Assembly (NCBI GenBank): GCA_021234155.1
Contig: JAJEKV010000101.1
Span: 1,989,332 to 2,053,331 of the forward strand
DNA length: 64,000 nucleotides
Source of the DNA: Isoetes taiwanensis
Taxonomy: Eukaryota > Streptophyta > Lycopodiopsida > Isoetales > Isoetaceae
Reading direction: 5' to 3'
In this document: piece after piece, positions 36,640-46,503 of the stretch
Layout: each line of letters begins with the position of its first letter
Position numbering within the stretch: the first letter of the stretch is position 1
Position numbers and translations under genes: made by a program
The notes under the pieces: model-generated
What the model was told of the DNA's origin: nothing
The model's database searches: none
The model's input: only the letters and a program-made list of their open reading frames with translations

Positions 36640-37295
36640 GGTTATGGTTAGAAACACCCGACCACAAACACCATGACACGGCTAAAACACCTTACCCTTA
36701 GTCAACACATTATGAAATGATCATTTCCATTCGAGATTTGAAAGTTACAATTCAATATTTTATACATTTTCGGGGTTGTCAATTCTAATTTGAGATTTTT
36801 AATTATTAGTAAGTTGCAATTGAGATGTTGTGGAACATCATGTTTTGGAAACACCATGCCTCGGCGCCGAAAACACCATTGTTGTGGCTTCTACAAAACA
36901 CCATGCCTGCCGCCGTCAAAACACCATGCCTCCGCCGTAAACACCATTGTTGTGGCCGAAACACCATGCCTCCGGCCGAAACACCATGCCTCCGCCGTAA
37001 AACACCATTGTTGTGGGCGGAAACACCATGCCTCGGCGCCGGAAACACCATGCCTCGCCGAAACACCATTGTTGTGGCCGAAACACCATGCCTCCGCCGG
37101 AAACACCATGCTTGTGGCGGAAACACCATGCCTCCGCCAAAACACCATGCTTGTGGCCGTAAACACCATGACTCGGCCGAAACACCATGACCGTAAAACA
37201 CCATGCTTGTGGCCGAAACACCATGCTTGTGGCCGTAAACACTATGCCTCCGGCCGTAAAACACCATACCTCCCGCCGTAAAACACCACACCTTG
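36640..37295 (+). repeat. Minisatellite of GAAACACCATGCC units, right array
   Basis: A dense array from 36845 to 37290 of about 22 units near 20 bp, with GAAACACCATGCCTCCGCC and GAAACACCATTGTTGTGGC as main variants. Scattered units begin at 36640. Open frames across this array on both strands are by-products of the repeat. Confidence 0.93.
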
Positions 37296-37799
37296 AAAGG
37301 CAAGACAACCATGTCCTTGTGGCCGAGTTGCAATTCAATGTTTTAGATATTGTGTTCCAATGTTCTTAGCATTATTAGGTTTTCATTTCCAATTGAGATT
37401 TATGATTAATAATTGGTTGCAATCAATATCTTCGAATTGCAACTCAATGTTTTAGATATTATGTTCCAATTACATGTCTCACTCAAGATAAAAACCCGCA
37501 ACTCCATGTTGGGTTGCAAATTTAGCATTCAAAATATTTATCCGCACTATGTCAATGGGATGGCTCTATAACATTTGTATCCAAAGAAGTGCTTGAAAGG
37601 CTTAGCCCATGTCCCCGAAACACCTACCACATTGGCATGGCCGAAAAACCATACCCACACTCACCGGATTTGCTCACACTGTGGGGAATGCAATCCCGTT
37701 TGAATTTGAGGGGTGCAATCATAACCCTGAATTTAATGTACCGGCAACCTCAAACGAACCCGCCCGCAATGCGATGCTGCCCGGTCCAAAAGTGCCTTC

Positions 37800-38002
37800 A
37801 AAACATCGGGGTGTTTCACACAAAACCGCCAGATCCGCTATTGCGCGGTTGAAGATGGTGGGATGCATGCATCCTAAGCGCCACGGGCATCGATGCATGC
37901 ATGGACCGGGCGGATGGGCATGCATGGGGTGTTTCGGACGCCCGTAAAACACCTGTGGTCAAAATGTCCGGAACACCGGATCCCGGACTCGATTTACGGC
38001 CC
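37800..38002 (-). repeat. Right long terminal inverted repeat of the MULE
   Basis: Reverse complement matches 30440-30640. Immediately followed by the 9 bp duplication ATTTTCTAC. Confidence 0.9.
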
Positions 38003-38011
38003 ATTTTCTAC

Positions 38012-40891
38012 AAAGAAGGAGCGGGATTCAGATGACCCAATCGGGTTTGTATGGCGATTATAGAGACAGGGCTATCAATCGGCTCCCGAGATGGCTTTGC
38101 CCCTTCCATGATTCACAAAAATCAGAAATCACAACCCAATCCTCACACCAATAGAATCTCCACCTTAGTTCTTCGATATGCCTCGCTTCAAATTAGTCTC
38201 TCCTCTTTGTATCCAAATTTGGATTCTCCAATCTTCAAGCTTCCTTCCGGTTTTACGCCAATCAGCGCCTCTCCTTCCTCTTAGGCTATATACGCTTTGC
38301 CCGTGTGATCAAATCTCCACCGGGCAATCTATCCCGCCGCCAGAGCATCTCGCCAGATGCCCATTCTAAGATCTTTGGGGCCACATTTTGCATGGCAGGC
38401 AAATTGGGATTTCCGATGATTTTGGTAGCCCCGCTTTTATGGTGCTCACCAAATTTGAAAAGCCAATATAGGACCCCTTACATTACACAATGTTTAGATA
38501 AAAGATAAATTTGCTAAAACCATACCCCCAAGGTCACTAGGTTCGTTACAGCTATTTGCTTGGAAAGCCTATTCTTATGGACAACTACCACTGAGTTCGA
38601 ACTCAGATTAGCACGGACAGACTTTGAAGCAAACGACTGACGTACAAGGCAATTTCGAAGGTTTATTGCCAGATCGCGACTTGCAGTGCTTTCGCTTCAT
38701 CTGTTTTAAAGCTTTGAAATTCCGCTTCAAATTCCTGTCGATAATATGTTATTTAAAGGGTGAGTTCTGGTGTTTATTTTTGCTAGTGTCCACTTTTCTA
38801 GGCGCCATTTCTTGCAGATATTTTTTGAGGGCCTTGGTTAGGATGCAAGGTGCATTACCATGACACACAAAAGGACACAATGCAAAAATGATTTTTGATA
38901 TCTATTCTTATAGGTTTTGTGCATTGATTGATAGTTTAAACAATAGTTCAAATAGGCTGTGAGATGGCAGATCAATTACAGATGGCAAGGGCTTTGGAAG
39001 TTGGGTAAGAGTTTACAAAACCAATCGCAAGATGGCAGGATTAATTACAAATGGAAATGGCCTTAGAATATGGTCTTGCTGAATAGCAGGTTGCAGTGCA
39101 GCTTTTGGGACAATATAAAAATGCGATTTTTGTTTGTTGTAGCTTTGTAGATAAGCATGTGTTGAGCTTTAAAAGCAAACGAACAATATAACATGGTTTG
39201 TGGATATGGTGTCATCTTGATGTTGTTAGTTGACCGGATGGCAGAACCTTATAACCATCTTCGGGGTCAAGAGGCGAGCAGTTTACATGGGTGCATTAAA
39301 GTGTTGCTTTTAGCTTGTGAAATGGCAGCCAATTAGCAAATCGATCAACTATCTCCATGGCAGGAAAACAAAAGATAATGCAGAGGTGCAAGTTAAAGTT
39401 GTCTGATTGCTTGTGCTTTTAAAAATCCATTATCACTGTTAGCCCATACCATTGCTTTGCACTGAAGGATTTCACAGTGCTATCTCCACTTCACTGCCAT
39501 GGTAAAGGATGCTGTCATTCTTAAATTTTTTACAAAGATGTGCCACATTAGATGCATTTGTAAAAAAGCTCAGAGAAGCCTGGCTTGAATGTAGACGCAA
39601 GTGTGAAGGCATTCTTACAAATTTTGTTTTTTCTTTGGATTCACGGTACTGGATTGCTAGAACGCCATAGCTCAACTTGGAAAGAAAAATATTGGAAAAG
39701 GGGACAGTAGGCAAAATTTCTTCTATTTTCTGACAATGTTATTCTTAAAGCAGTGCCTTCAAGGGAAAGAGTGCCCCATTTGTATCTTACAACTTAGATG
39801 TGTTTGTAGATTTGTATCTTACAACATAGATTTGTATCTTATAACAACAGAGTTGGGAATGATTTGTATCTTATAACAACAGAAATGGGGATGAATGCTT
39901 CCAATGGCATCGTGCATTTGACATCATGAATAGTTGGAATTAACTTCCACCTATGCTAGAAAATATAATGTATGGTTATGCTTGAAAATATTGGTATATG
40001 CTGTGAACCTATTGGGACACAAGATCTTTATCCTTGTTGGTTGCATAGTTTACCAGAGTCCTTGGTGGTGGGTACAAAGTCTAGCGTGATACGTGATCTT
40101 CATTAAGAGATGAAACTACGTGGGAAGTGGAATCCCGTCAAGTTTGCGCACATGCCATATCGACATCAGCATTTTAGTCAATTGGGATTGATTTAATTTT
40201 GCTATCTAATCTAACGAATTGAGCGGATCTTTCTAGATGTAACGAGACCCATTTGTAGAGCAATCATTACGGCGATGGAAGTAGTTGCGAGATTGACTAA
40301 TTTTTTTGCTATTTGTTCTATCATAACTGCTGATAGGGTTTAGCAAATAAGGGAGATTGCTTACGGAGGTCGACTCCTCTAGAGATAATAAATTGGTAGT
40401 AATATTAGCCTGTAGGTGCTTCACGTCAGCTTTTGAAGTAACACGAGAACTTAGTTGTTTCTTTAGTTGTTTGTACACATATGCACCCACTAAAAAGAAC
40501 AACTAGCGGCGGCGATTGCCGCTGCGACAAAGACTTGTATCGCTAACCTTGCCATATCAACTATTAGCATGAATAATTAGTAACTATTAATTATTCATGG
40601 TGAGGGATCACGTATTTGTACGAACTTCGCACAAAGTACTAGAACGTCACATTCTCCCCACCTTAAAAATGAATTTGTACTTAGCATCAGGACTACTTTC
40701 TAGGATCACAGGTTGCTCTCGGGTGAGACATCGTCACAATTTGAAGTATCCCCTCCATAAAGAAGGTAACACAGAACTGAAAGGTACGTTGTAGATTGGG
40801 GATCTAAGTAACTTGAAATGATTTAGTGTTGATAAGTTGCTAAGAGATCGTAGAAGGCTAAATGAAGACCATATGAAATTTGACATAGTGA
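38012..40891. other. Unannotated DNA with short tandem repeats
   Basis: No gene was recognised. Two related segments at about 38960-39070 share GATGGCAG--TTAATTACA-ATGG. Words ATTTGTATCTTATAACAACAG repeat at 39780-39895. Minus-strand frames near 39472-39714 and 40233-40502 have no supporting features. Confidence 0.4.
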
Positions 40892-43495
40892 TCTGGAGTA
40901 TGATTCTGGCAATGGTTGGCCGACAAATGGGGGTTAGGGTTTTAGAAAAAATTGTTCAGGCTTTTTTTGTGTTCCATGGTCGTCTGCTGGGAGGTCATGG
41001 CATGCACTGTCCGAGCATGTTCGGCGGCTGATCGGCTCTCCCATGTGCCTGGGCAGTTGGCGCCCTATTGCCGGATTGTGCATAAAGGCAGAGCTGCAGG
41101 CTTTTGGATGCACAGTCCATTTCAAGCTATGGCTGCTCTGTCTTCTCCAGCAAGTATTGTCTGATTTGGAAGATGTTTCTTCGTAGGCTGGCCAGGGTTG
41201 TGTCCAAGGGATGTTTAGATGCTGAGGGAAGACCTCCTGAGAGTAGTGCAGTGGCAGCATACCGTGGTCTGTGGAAGGGATTCACATTGTCTGAAAATGT
41301 GAACATGCACAATAGCAGGTTCGAGGACGTTCCAGGGTCTGCTGCTGCAGGTGGAGGTCAGGCCAGCCATGATTGTGAGCTGGTAAATTCCTCTGAGAAC
41401 AATGTTTTGTTGGGTGGACAGAGGCCTGTACAATCGTCTGAGGCAGGTATTCATTTGGGTGCAGAGAAGGCTATAGATTCATCTGAGCCCCAGGCTCTTG
41501 TGGATGGAGATAGGCCAGAGGCCCCTCCTGTGTTTCAATTCACTGGTGGACTTCCTGTTTTTGAAGGCAAAGGGCCTGGGAGGCAAGTTTTTCCAGGAGG
41601 TAGGAAGCTGGAAGTGAGGAAGAAGGTCATTTCGAAGCCTCCAAGAGGCTCTTTTCCACAAAGGGATCTGCCCTCCTCCTTAGATGTCAGTGTTACTATT
41701 AGTATTGGGGGAGTAGATGTATGGGATGACATATACAATCGTGTATGCAAGTTCTTAGACACATAGTGCTTCAGTGGAATGGTGAGCCTGGAGAGAGGGT
41801 CAAACTTGGATCGTCTTCATGTGCAGTGCGTGTTTAGAGAAGGCTTTACTAGTCCCATAGCAGTAAATGCGAGATTGAAGAAGTATTTGGGCTGGGATAC
41901 GCACAAGTCAGCTGGTGCTATTATTCTGTGTAAAGCATTGAAGGATACGAAGCTGCACTGCTATGAGGGAATGTTGGGATATTGTCTTAAGGATGCATCA
42001 CAGGCACCATATGAAGTTTGTCACTGCAGAGCAGATTGAGCGAGAAAAGGAGTTATACGCACTGTATGGAGCCGGCGAGATCAAGAATTGTGTAATACTT
42101 GATAATAGAAATCTATTTGCCAAAGCTCAGCACTTCCAATCGTATCATGGGAAGGGACAGCTGACTACATCTCTCATTCAAACCATCTGCAGCATGCTCT
42201 GCACTGAGAAATTCATTTTGAGCAGGGCGTGGGTTCTTCCATCAAACATGGCCTTCATTTCGCAGCAGCGTGTGGAGGCTGCATGGCGATTGACTATCAA
42301 TCCGAAGCACGCCTCTCACGCCGATGTTAGAAGTGTGGTTTATGGACTTCCTCCTGGAATTTGCCAGTGTAGCACGTGGGCAAGCGTAGAAGAAGATTTT
42401 GGGATGCTGAGGCAGTCATTGGGGATGTCGAGGAAGCTAATGAGAATGAAGAAGATGGCAGTGAGGAGGGTGGAGAGCAAGCAGATGGGCACCCTGCAGA
42501 CGCACCCCTGGCTGGCTGTCCCTCTTACATCCCCCTTAATTTCGGCGATTTCTCCCTCTCTGCTCAGTAAGTAGAGGTCCTTTGCTTTTCTCATGTACAA
42601 ATTGTTTGGTTTTCGTGTAGGCATAGGTAGAGATGTTGATAATGCTGTAGGCGATGGCGAGAAGGATGTTGTGTTCAGCCCTGTCATAAACGTAGACACA
42701 GATTCAGACGAAGAGCTTGAGAAGCAAGCTCATGTTGCAGCTGACGGTAGGTCCGAATGCTTTCATCTTCATGTGGATATAAACCTCCTCTCAAAGGAGA
42801 CCATGAAAAGCATCAAAGAGTGTAGAACAGCTATGTGCAACACTATTCAGCGGCTGGAGGAGGCGTTGCATTGTTTAGACATAGAGGATTTGAAGGTGTC
42901 CTTGAAGCAACGGAGAGCATTTCGAGGTTACATGAACTTGATACGAGCTTTGCTCATAAAGCATAACAATGCTTTGGATCGTCTTGGGAAGACGTATTTT
43001 CGGACCAGGAGCTGATATTTCATGCTGCTTTGAAGTTACGGTTATGTACAGATCTTGTGAATATGCAGGTGCTTTGTGCAGCTTCTTATTCATGAGGCTT
43101 TTGTGGTTTGATGTTTCCCAAGTTCAATATGCAGGTGCTTTGTGCAGCTTCTTGATGAAGCTTTTGTAATTTCCTGTTTGCCAAGAGTTACTGTTGGAAT
43201 GTGCATTTTGTGCGCAAAATGCAATCCTTTTATTTGTAATGTCTCACGTTGTGAATATGTACTAGTCTTTGACTGCCACTTGTTCTTATCGTCGTCATAT
43301 GAATGCAATGATCTTCATTTCTTATTGTTGTGTACACATTGAACTATAACATGTATATGAATACGTAAAAATACCTGTATGGGGTTGTATATGAATACGT
43401 AGAAATACATGTATGGGGTGCGCGGAGTTATATACGGGTGTGATGTGGAAATTTGATGGCCCTTGATTCGGTATGTGCATGATATAGTTCTTGGA
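40892..43495 (+). mobile_element. Replitron-like HUH/Rep element, copy 1 (left arm of inverted repeat)
   Basis: Matches 43514-46503 in reverse orientation along its whole length, starting TCTGGAGTATGATTC. Encodes a Rep-like protein (41104-43015). The outer ends of the two arms are 40892 and 46503, and the inner ends meet around an 18 bp centre (43496-43513). Relative to copy 2 it has an extra 34 bp unit near 43380-43414, lacks about 75 bp near 41070, and lacks about 330 bp near 43025. The 3' part holds two copies of a motif (ATGCAGGTGCTTTGTGCAGC, at about 43064 and 43130). Assignment to Replitrons is inferred from the encoded protein. Confidence 0.6.
41104..43015 (+). pseudogene. HUH/Rep-type transposase gene, Replitron-like, copy 1
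   Basis: Predicted single-strand endonuclease of the Rep class. A Gly/Ser-rich N-terminal region is followed by LDVSVTISIGG (possible motif I), DRLHVQCVFR (HxQ motif II, His codon 41818-41820) and GMLGYCLKD (motif III, Tyr codon 41980-41982). The 54-residue spacing and order fit Rep proteins of rolling-circle elements. After it come WVLPSN and VEAAWRLTI blocks, an Asp/Glu-rich segment, a short intron (42567-42630, starting GTAAGT), and a helical C-terminal domain (NLLSKETMKSIKECRTAM) ending at 43015. No helicase domain follows, unlike Helitrons. One in-frame stop (41764), an 11 bp deletion after the Tyr motif and a 1 bp loss near 42355 inactivate it. Copy 2 lacks these three lesions. Confidence 0.6.
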
Positions 43496-43513
43496 TCCAA
43501 TGATTCAGGATAG
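43496..43513. other. Centre of the large inverted repeat
   Basis: 18 bp not shared by the arms, flanked by CTTGGA and TCCAAG. The DNA around it can fold as a very long hairpin. Confidence 0.85.
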
Positions 43514-43950
43514 TCCAAGAACTATGCCATGAATATACCAAATCAAGGGCCATCAAATTTCCACATCACACCCCTGTATAACTCCGCGCACCCATACAGG
43601 TATTTCTATGTATTCATATACATGTTATAGTTCAATGTGTACATTGCAATAAGAAATGAAGATCATTGCATTCATATGACGACGATAAGAACAAGTGGCA
43701 GTCAAAGACTAGTACATATTCACAACGTGAGACATTACAAACAAAAGGATTGCATTTTGCGCACAAAATGCACATTCCAACAGTAACTCTTGGCAAACAG
43801 GAAATTACAAAAGCTTCATCAAGAAGCTGCACAAAGCACCTGCATATTGAACTTGGGAAACAGCAAACCACAAAAGCCTCATGAATAAGAAGCCGTGATA
43901 AAGCACCCGTGATATTCACAAGATCCTGCATATAACCGTAACTTCAAAGC

Positions 43951-44283
43951 ACCTCAAGATTGTTTACGCATTCAGATTTTTTTACGCTTACATAACGCCC
44001 AGTTTTTTCTCACAAGCATTATACGCATTCTATACCTATAAGTTAACAGTCAAATTAAGCTCTTTGTTTTATTAATACCGCATTTAACATATTAATAATG
44101 CATAAGAAATATGATAATGTGACTTTTATAAAGAAAAATCATCCAAATAACATTAGACCAATAGAATTGGTAAATTTATACATTAGAAGAAATACATTAT
44201 TATATATTATAGAATAGGAGTAAAAAACAGGAGACTTTAGACGTTAGGGAAATTATGGAATTGTAGTTAAGAAGAAAAAAACT
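43951..44283. other. AT-rich block present only in the right arm
   Basis: About 330 bp lying between AACTTCAAAGCA and ATGAAATATCAG, words that almost touch in copy 1. No terminal repeats or target duplication were seen, so it could be an insertion here or a deletion in copy 1. Confidence 0.6.
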
Positions 44284-44308
44284 ATGAAATATCAGCTCCA
44301 AGAGCAGG

Positions 44309-46231
44309 TCACGCCTGCATGGTCCGCAAATACGTCTTCCCAAGACGCGCCAAAGCATTGTTATGTTTTATGAGCAAAGCTCGCATCAAGTTCATGTAAC
44401 CTCGAAATACTCTCCGTTGCTTCAAGGACACCTTCAAATCCTCTATGTCTAAACAATGCAACGCCTCCTCCAGCTGCTGAATAGTGTTACACATAGCTGT
44501 TCTACACTCTTTGATGCTCATCATGGTCTCCTTTGAGAGAAGGTCTATATCCACATGAAGATGAAAGCATTCGGACCCACCGTCAGCTGCAACATGAGCT
44601 TGCTTCTCAAGCTCCTCGTCTGAATCTGTGTCTACGTTTATGACAGGGCTGAACACAACATCCTTCTCGCCATCGCCTACAGCATTATCAACATCTCTAC
44701 CTATGCCTACACGGAAACCAAACAGTTTGTACATGAGAAAAGCAAACAGACCTCTACTTACTGAGCAGAGAGGGAGAAATCGCCGAAATTAAGGGGGATG
44801 TAAGAGGGACAGCCAACCAGGGGTGCATCTGCAGGATGCCCATCTGCTTGCTCTCCACCCTCGTCACTGCCATCCTCTTCATTCTCATTAGCTTCCTCGA
44901 CATCCCTAATGACTGCTTTAGCATCCCAAAATCTTCTTCTACGCTTGCCCACGCGCTCCAGTGGCACAATTCGAGAAGGAAGTCCATAAACCACACTTCT
45001 AACATCGGCGTGAGAGGCGTGCTTCGGATTGATAGTCAATCGCCATGTAGTCTCCACACGCTGCTGCGAAATGGAGGCCATGTTTGATGGAAGAACCCAC
45101 GCCCCGCTCAAAATGAATTTCTCAGTGCGGAGCATGCTGCAGATGGTTTGAATGAGAGATGCAGTTAACTGTCTCTTCCCATGATACGATTGGAAGTGCT
45201 TAGCTTTGGCAAACAGGTTTCTATTATCAAGTGTTACACAATTCTTGATCTCCCGGCTCCATACAGTGCGTATAACTCCTTTCCTCGCTCAATCTGCTCT
45301 GCAGTGACAGACTTCATGTGGTGCTTGTGATGCATCTTTCCCATGTCCTTAAGACAGTATCCCAACATTCCCTCATAGCAGTGCAGCTTCGTATCCTTCA
45401 ATGCTTTACACAGAATAATAGCATCAGCTGGCTTGTGCGTATCCCAGCCCAAATACTTCTTCAATCTCGCATTTACTGCTATGGGACTAGTCAAGCCTAC
45501 TCTAAACACGCACTGCACATGAAGACGATCCAAGTCTGACCCTCTCTCAAGTCACATTTTTACACTGAAGCACTCTATGTCTAAGAACTTGCACACACGA
45601 TTGTATATGTCATCCCATACATCTACTCCCCCAATACTAACAGTAACACTGACATCCGAGGAGGAGGGCAGATCCCTTTCTGGAAAAGAGCCTCTTGGAG
45701 GCTTCGAAATGACCTTCCTCACTGCCAGCTTCCTACCTCCTGGAAAAACTTGCCTCCCAGTCCCCCGTCTTCAAAAACAGGAAGCCCACCAGTGAATTGA
45801 AACACAGGAGATGCCTCTAGCCTATCTCCATCCCCAAGAGCTTGGGGCTCAAACGAATCTATAGCCTTCTCTCCACCCAAACGAATACCTGCCTCAGACG
45901 ATTGTACAGGCCTCTGTCCACCCAACAAAACATCGTTCTTAGAGGAATTTACCAGCTCAAAAGCATGGCTGGCCTGACCTCCACCTGCAGCAGCAGACCC
46001 TGGAACCTCCTCGAATCTGCTATTGTGCATGTTCACATCTTCAGACAATGTGAATCCCTTCCACAGATCACGGCATGCTGCCACTGCACTACTCTCAAAC
46101 GGTCTTCCCTCATCATCTAAACATCCCTTGAACACACCCCTGGCCAGCCTACGAAGAAACATTTTCCAAATCAGACAATACCTGCTGGAAAAGACAGAGC
46201 AACCATAGCTTGAAATGGATTGTGCATCCAA
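44309..46231 (-). pseudogene. HUH/Rep-type transposase gene, Replitron-like, copy 2
   Basis: Same domain order as copy 1: Gly/Ser-rich start, DRLHVQCVFR (His codon 45521-45519), GMLGYCLKDMGKMHHKHHM (Tyr codon 45359-45357), the WVLPSN/WRLTI blocks, an acidic region, an intron (44761-44697) and the helical C-terminus. Here the post-Tyr region is intact and shows the usual KD pair followed by a His-rich stretch. Lesions differ from copy 1: a stop at 45554-45552 and a 1 bp loss near 45255. The reading frame before the intron ends LNFGDFSLSA in both copies, and splicing to the in-phase acceptor continues as DVDNAVGDGEKD. Confidence 0.6.
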
Positions 46232-46503
46232 AAGCCTGCACCCCGGCCTTTATGCACAATCCGGCAATATTTCGGGGTTGTTCTTGGCATGTCATATGCA
46301 AGGCACACTCCAAATAAGGAGCAACAGCATCTGGCCGTCCGGCATGGGCACCAACTGCCCAAGCACATGGGAGAGCCGATCAGCCGCCCAACATGCTCGG
46401 ATAGTGCATGCCACGACCTCCCAGCAGATGACCATGGAACACAAAAAAAAAACCTGAACAACCCCCATTTGTCGGCCAACCATTGCCAGAATCATACTCC
46501 AGA

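Larger units (their letters stand above)
30440..38002 (+). mobile_element. 7.6 kb MULE (Mutator-like) transposon with two genes
   Basis: The element is flanked by an exact 9 bp duplication, ATTTTCTAC, at 30431-30439 and 38003-38011. A 9 bp duplication is the hallmark of the Mutator superfamily. Long inverted repeats start GGGCGCCCGTAAATCGAGTC on the left and GGGCCGTAAATCGAGTCCGG (reverse strand) on the right. They stay alignable for about 200 bp, and more loosely to about 400 bp. The element carries a spliced transposase gene (30880-33664, +), a convergent second gene (36251-34829, -) and two arrays of GAAACACCA units. The transposase has frame breaks, so this copy is probably non-autonomous now. 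Confidence 0.95.
43514..46503 (-). mobile_element. Replitron-like HUH/Rep element, copy 2 (right arm of inverted repeat)
   Basis: Inverted partner of 40892-43495, about 95 percent alike by eye in the coding part. It carries about 75 bp near 46270-46345 and an AT-rich block (about 43951-44283) that are absent from copy 1. Its gene (46231-44309) has its own lesions. The two arms are tail to tail: 3' ends of both genes face the centre. Confidence 0.6.

Noticed and set aside
36845-37290. CRISPR-like array
   Set aside because: Units are tandem with variants rather than constant repeats with unique spacers, and the surroundings are a plant nuclear transposon.
36790-37338. Several long frames on both strands
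   Set aside because: They are produced by the 20 bp minisatellite, which lacks stops in most frames.
40892-46503. Inverted repeat as an assembly artefact
   Set aside because: The arms differ by many substitutions, private indels and separate stops, so they are two real sequences. Read spanning would still be good to confirm the join.
40892-46503. Integrated single-stranded DNA virus (CRESS type)
   Set aside because: Rep-like motifs are present, but there is no capsid gene, no helicase domain after the Rep motifs and no viral origin hairpin. A transposon explains the structure better.
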